Positions 59,053-64,000 of a DNA stretch of 64,000 nucleotides are shown piece by piece; the stretch's first letter is position 1; each line of letters opens with the position of its first letter. The position numbers and the translations under genes are program-made. The notes beneath the pieces were generated by a model. The model made no database searches. It was given only the letters and a program-made list of their open reading frames with translations, and was not told the DNA's origin. This DNA is from Rotaria sp. Silwood1 (taxonomy: Eukaryota; Rotifera; Eurotatoria; Philodinida; Philodinidae), in contig CAJNOP010000173.1 of the NCBI GenBank assembly GCA_905250075.1, forward strand, positions 186,001-250,000. Direction: 5' to 3'.

Positions 59053-61319
59053 CTAGAAGTTTTCAATGAAAATATATTGGAAAGCGGAAAGCTAATCATT
59101 TTTGCTACACTCACAAAACATCTGGAAGATAGCAACGAGCCAACAATCTTCAGCTCTAGTTTTAATGAGAATATAGAAATGGAAAGAAAATATGAATATA
59201 ATTTGCGATAGTGAATAACAGTTTTGGGTGCGTGCATAGTTAATGAAGAATTCGAAGAATGAGAAATATTCAAATTACTTTCATAATTGTATACTATGGC
59301 ACTGCTTGGAAGATAAACTTTTGTGGACGATTAGAATGAATACAATCAACGTAATCTGAAAAAGTATGGCATGTTTCACTCTTTGACGATTTAAATAAGT
59401 CAAAAACCTGAATATGTCTGCTAGAGCAAGACTTAGTCTAATAAAATTTTATTATGTTCTCTTAGCTTAGGAGCATATTCATCTTCCTATAAATGTGCTC
59501 TTGCCTAGATTCTCCCTCTTTCTCTCTCCGACATGAATTGAGGAGAAACTCAAAAATCATTTACGACATAAGAGTTTTTTAGCATTGAGAGTTATGTTTA
59601 ATATCAAGTTTGTTGTTTGAAGTTTCTCGATTGTCGTTGACCATTACTGTTGCTCTATAAACAAGATGACAATCATGTAAAATGTATTACAGCATCGCAT
59701 GAAAAGCTAATCAGGATTTCTGTGCTTTATTACCCCATTGTTATCTATTGTTGAAAAGAAGACTACATGCAATTAAAGATTGCTTATCAGTTTCCTGCAT
59801 TCATGATTAGTTCATCAGACAAATATATTATAAAAATTAATGTTTTATTTTATCTGCTTTCCATATCATATTTTGCTTTCTAATAATATAAATTGACATG
59901 AAAGTGGGTTCATAAAATATGAATGGTATAGCCTGATGAAGTTTAAGTCAATACAGTAGTTCGGTTTCTGTTTCTTCATATAAAGAGTATTCGACATTGG
60001 TAAAATATTTTTTGATTCGCTAAAGAGAAAAAATGCATTCTCAATTTTTTCAAGAAAAAGAATTGAAATTAAAAGAAAATTAGGCTGAAAGCTTGTGAAA
60101 AGTTTGTATATATTGTCTGCTAAGCAAATGTCGATTGAATCGGTTGTTTATCATAATTGGTTGCAGCCCTACCAGATGGCATCCGTCTTTCTTACTTCAT
60201 CGTTTGTTCTTTTACTGCTTACAGCTACTATTTTGAAGTTCAGCATAAAGGCACACAGTTACATCGAGAGATATTGCTATATCTAACCATTGAATTTGAA
60301 TAAGGTATCATAACTATATTTAACTTTTAATATTAATGTATAATACAGAATTGTCCAAAGAAATCGTCATAGCTGTTATTTACTCAAGAACTGACTTTCA
60401 ATCGTTTTTCTGTAGAATAGATCATATAATTTAAAAAAAAACGGGTTTGATTCGCTTGTCCTATAAATTATCTTTGGCTTATATTCCAATTGTGATATCT
60501 TCTTAAATTTTTACGTAGGAGACAGTGGAAGCAAGGAAAGATTATGGGTTGTTAGAATGTGAATCGACGTAAATGAAAATCACTTCGTTCTTTCTACATG
60601 AAAGAGACGACATGATAATGACGGCGTGAAAAGGTCCATGATTTGTTTTATAAGCAATCACTCACATATAGAACTTTAAACTCCAATAGCTATGCAAAAG
60701 GTTCAAAGAAGCGATATCAGGCATCGCACTATCCTTGAAACTTGCACTGCGGAGAAGAGGAGAGTGACAAAGGCAGCAGCATACTTTTGTTTGAGATTAT
60801 GTCTATTAAAAGTCATCACTGATTTAGATCATACTAAATTGCTCACTTAAAGAAATCGAGAGTCAACTGCTCGCTTTTGATCGATAGGTGCATTTACCAT
60901 CGAATTCTTTTACATTAGGAATTTTTGTGAGTCAACTTGCTCTTCTCGAACCATGTCAAAAATGGAGTCATCATGTACTAAGTAAAATAAATCAGGCTTT
61001 TGAAACACTTTCTATGAGTATGGGTGTGTAAACCTGTACGATATTAGGTATTTCGATGGTGATGAAACTATCTTATCAATTGACATAAGATATTAGAATA
61101 GAAGATCGACATTTTTTGCGAATTGGTATATTGTAACAAACGCAATTGATAACATTACACGATTCATTTTGATCTTGCTTAATGGTTTTTCTCAGGTATG
61201 TTTACAATATATTGTCACATATAAATCCAAAACTCTTGAAATACACGAAGAAGCTAAGGAAAACTCGTAATAATTCAAATATAATATATCAAATTATAGT
61301 TTCATTTACTATGTAAATA
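59053..61319. other. Non-coding stretch, no convincing gene
   Basis: AT-rich. Open frames of 60-80 codons (for example 59028-59273 minus and 60095-60286 plus) have no domain or splice support. The 5' UTR or first exon of cluster copy 3 may lie just above 59030. Confidence 0.45.
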
Positions 61320-61371
61320 TGGATGTAGGGTGTGAATTTGAATAAAGAGAAGAATCCGTCCACACCTCTCT
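61320..61371. repeat. Degenerate TGTGGG-family hairpin
   Basis: TGGATGTAGGGTGTGAATTT, loop GAATAAAGAGAAGAATCC, then GTCCACACCTCTC. The GAGAAGA loop identifies the family. Confidence 0.55.
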
Positions 61372-61989
61372 ATTGTATGAAGAGTATATAGTATAGGCTG
61401 AATTACTTGAAGAGTTTATTTTATTTTGTATGGAACTGTTTTGGAAGCAACTAAATCTTCATTTTGTTCAATGTCTCCATACCAACAGGAGCACAATCGT
61501 TCCTATCTATAATATATGTTGTAATCATATCGATTTTCTTATATTAAATTTTATGTCAAATAGACAAGTTTGTGCATGGGCACACTTTTTATTTCACATT
61601 TATGATTTATTTTGGATAAACATTTGGCAATGGTAGTTGAAGTACCCGTTTAGCACCAAATAATGGAAAAAAAAATTTCGAAGAATGCAGGACCGACACG
61701 TGTAAATAGTGCAATATAGAGCGGCACTATAGAAAGAAATATGTGTGTCATCATGATTCCTAATGATTTTAATAAAGTAATACAACAAAGAGTTTCTGAG
61801 CGCCTAGCTATGCTCTATAAAAGGAGAAATGTGTATGCCGACACCGAAGATGAAGCATCGAATACGGTAATAGAAGAGTAGATACAAAAGCCGACTCCTT
61901 AAGTAGTGAGACTATAAGTTGATTGCGACGGCAATCCCAAAGAATGGAACATTATTATATAATAAGAGTGTATCTTTGTCGCGTATGAC

Positions 61990-62057
61990 GAGGGTGTGGG
62001 TGCGGGTAGACGTTTGAAAGTTGAATACAAGTGCCTCGACACCCGCAACCAACCTCG
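61990..62057. repeat. TGTGGG/CACCCGC hairpin (copy 13)
   Basis: CGAGGGTGTGGGTGCGGGTA, spacer of about 28 bp, then CGACACCCGCAACCAACCTC. The outermost arm bases also pair (CGAGG with CCTCG). Confidence 0.75.
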
Positions 62058-64000
62058 AGAATGATGAATTTTTCGTGTATCTGGTACTACTGACCAACTT
62101 ATCAATATTTCACTTTTTCATGATGAGTATATGTACCTAAGTTATGTTCACAGTAAATTTTAAAGACAAAGGGATGCTTATTTGTTGAGACATAAATGTC
62201 CTAAAGAAGCACAAAACTATACTTTTGTGACGAGAGTGTCTTCAGAAAAATTTCAATGTCTTGGAAACGGAACAATTTTTTTCCAGACGGCTTGCATCAA
62301 AATTCCTAACACTATTTTTTCTACCACATATCTTAAATTGAACAAAACCTGACAGCCTCGATTGAACAAATTGGATCGTGGTTTACGTGGACTGGCTGAT
62401 AAGTGTAATAGTACAATAATATTGTTAACGGTAATAAGTGTATATGTCGACTCAAAAAGCCTGAAAAACCAAAATATTCTAAGATATTTAATAACTCCTT
62501 GAGTGCTATATTTTGGGTCTATACTGGGCTCAAAAGAGAATTAACACCTGGATATGTTCTCTGGTGAGTGGAATTAACAACACCACTTCGACTACAATAA
62601 AAAAATTCTAGTTCATCTCAGAACGCTCCTCAGACCTTGAATGAGTAGAATATGTTCGTCGATGTTTATACTAGTGTGATTCTTGTGCACATAATCATGT
62701 TTATTGAAGATATCAATGATGATGATTAATTATGACTCTAGAAATCAGTCATTCTTTCAAAACAGCTAATAGCTGGATAAAGATTTTTCGCTTCAAGTAT
62801 TATGTATTAGCATATTGCAGTCAACAAACCACGTATGAGTTTCACATTTTAGCCTTACAACGACTGTTCTGACAAGTTTGTCCAATTATCATTTTCAAAA
62901 TAAGTTTTTAAAATTAGAAGTCATTTTAGAAATAGCGTATCAAATTAAAGAAAGTTTTCATAAAATTACGAAATAAATTCGTGTGATTAGGTTTTTTTAC
63001 GTAAATCATTATGAAAATTAGAAACTTCTAAAATAAATGTCAATCGATACGGCATGAGCAATATTGGTTACTTCTGAGCTTGCCTGGGTGGACATTATGA
63101 TATTTCTGAAACTTTTTCATTAGCTAAATAAAAAATTAATCAACTAAATAACAAAAAAAAAGTCGAATCATAATTTAAATCATCGTCAAAAAGAAATTGA
63201 CTGTTCGAATCTATCGAATTTTTTTTATATTGGTTCTTGTTCTCAAAATGGTGCGAACATAAAATCATTAAATATGTTGTTGCAGATGATAGTCTTGTTT
63301 TATTCCGATATCGAATAACTTTTTCAATCGATATTTTGTTTAAAAACTTTTTTTTTATTTCCTTTAGATAAAACGTTCACAAACAACTTGAAAAATGAAA
63401 ATAAAAGCAAGAAAAAAGAATTCTCTTTATTTGAATATCAATCGATGAAAAAACAAAATATTGTATTTGAAATATATGGAATAAAATAACGCTTTTTTAG
63501 GTTGAAAATATGTCGATTTTTTAATAGAAACAATAGAAACAGAATTTTTCGCTAAAGCATTGGCACGATCATATATAATGAAATGATTAAAAAGAGGAAA
63601 TATAAATTTGCTTTGATTGGAATACATTAAAATGCTTGTAATGCCAATGAAGTTAATGATTTAAGAAAATCTCTTTTTTTTGTAATTTTCTATTTTATTT
63701 CAAATAAATGACAAAGTTAGTTTAAGTTTCAATATAAACAATTGAAAATTGCTCTGACAGATATTGTTTGTTTTTTCTTGTATGCTAAATGACCTGGTTT
63801 GAAACTATTTCTAAATGATATACGCCCAATTCTCTCATTTCTACTTTATTTGTCAAGTTACAAAATATTAAAAAAATCAGTCATGATATGGACTTTTCGG
63901 AATAAAATTTTTCGAAAAACATCTTTTTCTTTTACGATGGTGGCGAAGGCATGATGTCATGAATAAGTGCTAATCAATACTTGATAAATAAATGATTCTG
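62058..64000. other. Non-coding AT-rich stretch to the window end
   Basis: No gene is seen. A 66-codon minus frame at 63427-63627 (FPLFNHFIIYDRANALAKNS) is protein-like but unassigned and lacks partners. Confidence 0.45.

Noticed and set aside
1..64000. CRISPR arrays, bacterial operons, riboswitches
   Set aside because: Spliceosomal introns and metazoan families show a eukaryotic nuclear sequence. None of the repeats has CRISPR-like regular repeat-spacer structure.

Overview
The window looks like a bdelloid rotifer nuclear genome (Rotaria/Adineta/Philodina type), AT-rich and gene-poor. Four things point there. (1) Confirmed introns are mostly very short (49-62 bp), with GT-AG ends and AT-rich interiors. 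(2) The multigene families are ones I associate with bdelloids: F-box proteins with a long unannotated C-terminal part, arginine ADP-ribosyltransferase plus TPR proteins, RING/TRAF-zinc-finger/coiled-coil/MATH proteins, and U-box plus tyrosine-kinase-like proteins. (3) There are about 20 short hairpins built from TGTGGG, which from memory is the bdelloid telomere unit. (4) Decayed and non-autonomous DNA transposons are dense. The species cannot be named from sequence alone. A 100-N assembly gap lies at 27699-27798.

Layout. 1-1276: 5' part of an SLC22-type transporter (-). 1.9-2.3 kb: TGTGGG hairpin beside a Penelope-like GIY-YIG remnant. 2.6-3.3 kb: diverged tandem array. 3.87-4.69 kb: intact two-exon mu-class glutathione S-transferase (-). 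5-10 kb: mostly non-coding, with hairpins and a tiny gene for a secreted cysteine-containing peptide (-, 7.86-8.01 kb). 10.4-10.9 kb: broken MACPF-like relic. 11.7-14.0 kb: intact F-box gene (+). 15.9-17.6 kb: F-box pseudogene (-). 19.4-20.6 kb: hAT element with perfect 8-bp target duplication. 21-29 kb: two decayed and one mostly complete TRAF-like gene (-), the gap, and an ABCB-type half-transporter lacking most of its membrane core (-). 29.7-30.8 kb: U-box/kinase pseudogene (+). 32.0-32.3 kb: relic of an ADP-ribosyltransferase gene. 33.4-35.6 kb: intact seven-exon gene for an E2/UBC-fold protein (+). 36.3-37.1 kb: hairpins, a tRNA-like locus and a mariner-like fragment. 37.6-42.5 kb: intact ADP-ribosyltransferase/TPR gene (+). 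44.7-52.8 kb: transposon-rich stretch with a kelch-repeat pseudogene, several inverted-repeat elements and a large degenerate telomere-like array. 53.3-59.1 kb: three tandem paralogues (-) of a two-membrane-span, cysteine-rich family. 59.1-64 kb: no convincing gene, two more hairpins.

There is no operon logic. Intact genes stand alone among relics of the same families, as expected in a fast-turnover accessory or subtelomere-like region. The two most notable non-genic signals are the dispersed hairpin family (TGTGGG arm, short CTTCTCTTC-like or GAAGAGAAG-like loop, CCCACA arm) and a set of inverted-repeat elements whose ends carry many copies of an element-specific short motif (GCAGGAC, TGTGTCG, AGATC, GATTAGG). 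Gene models with introns were built by hand from splice signals, reading phase and remembered family sequences. No database search was possible.
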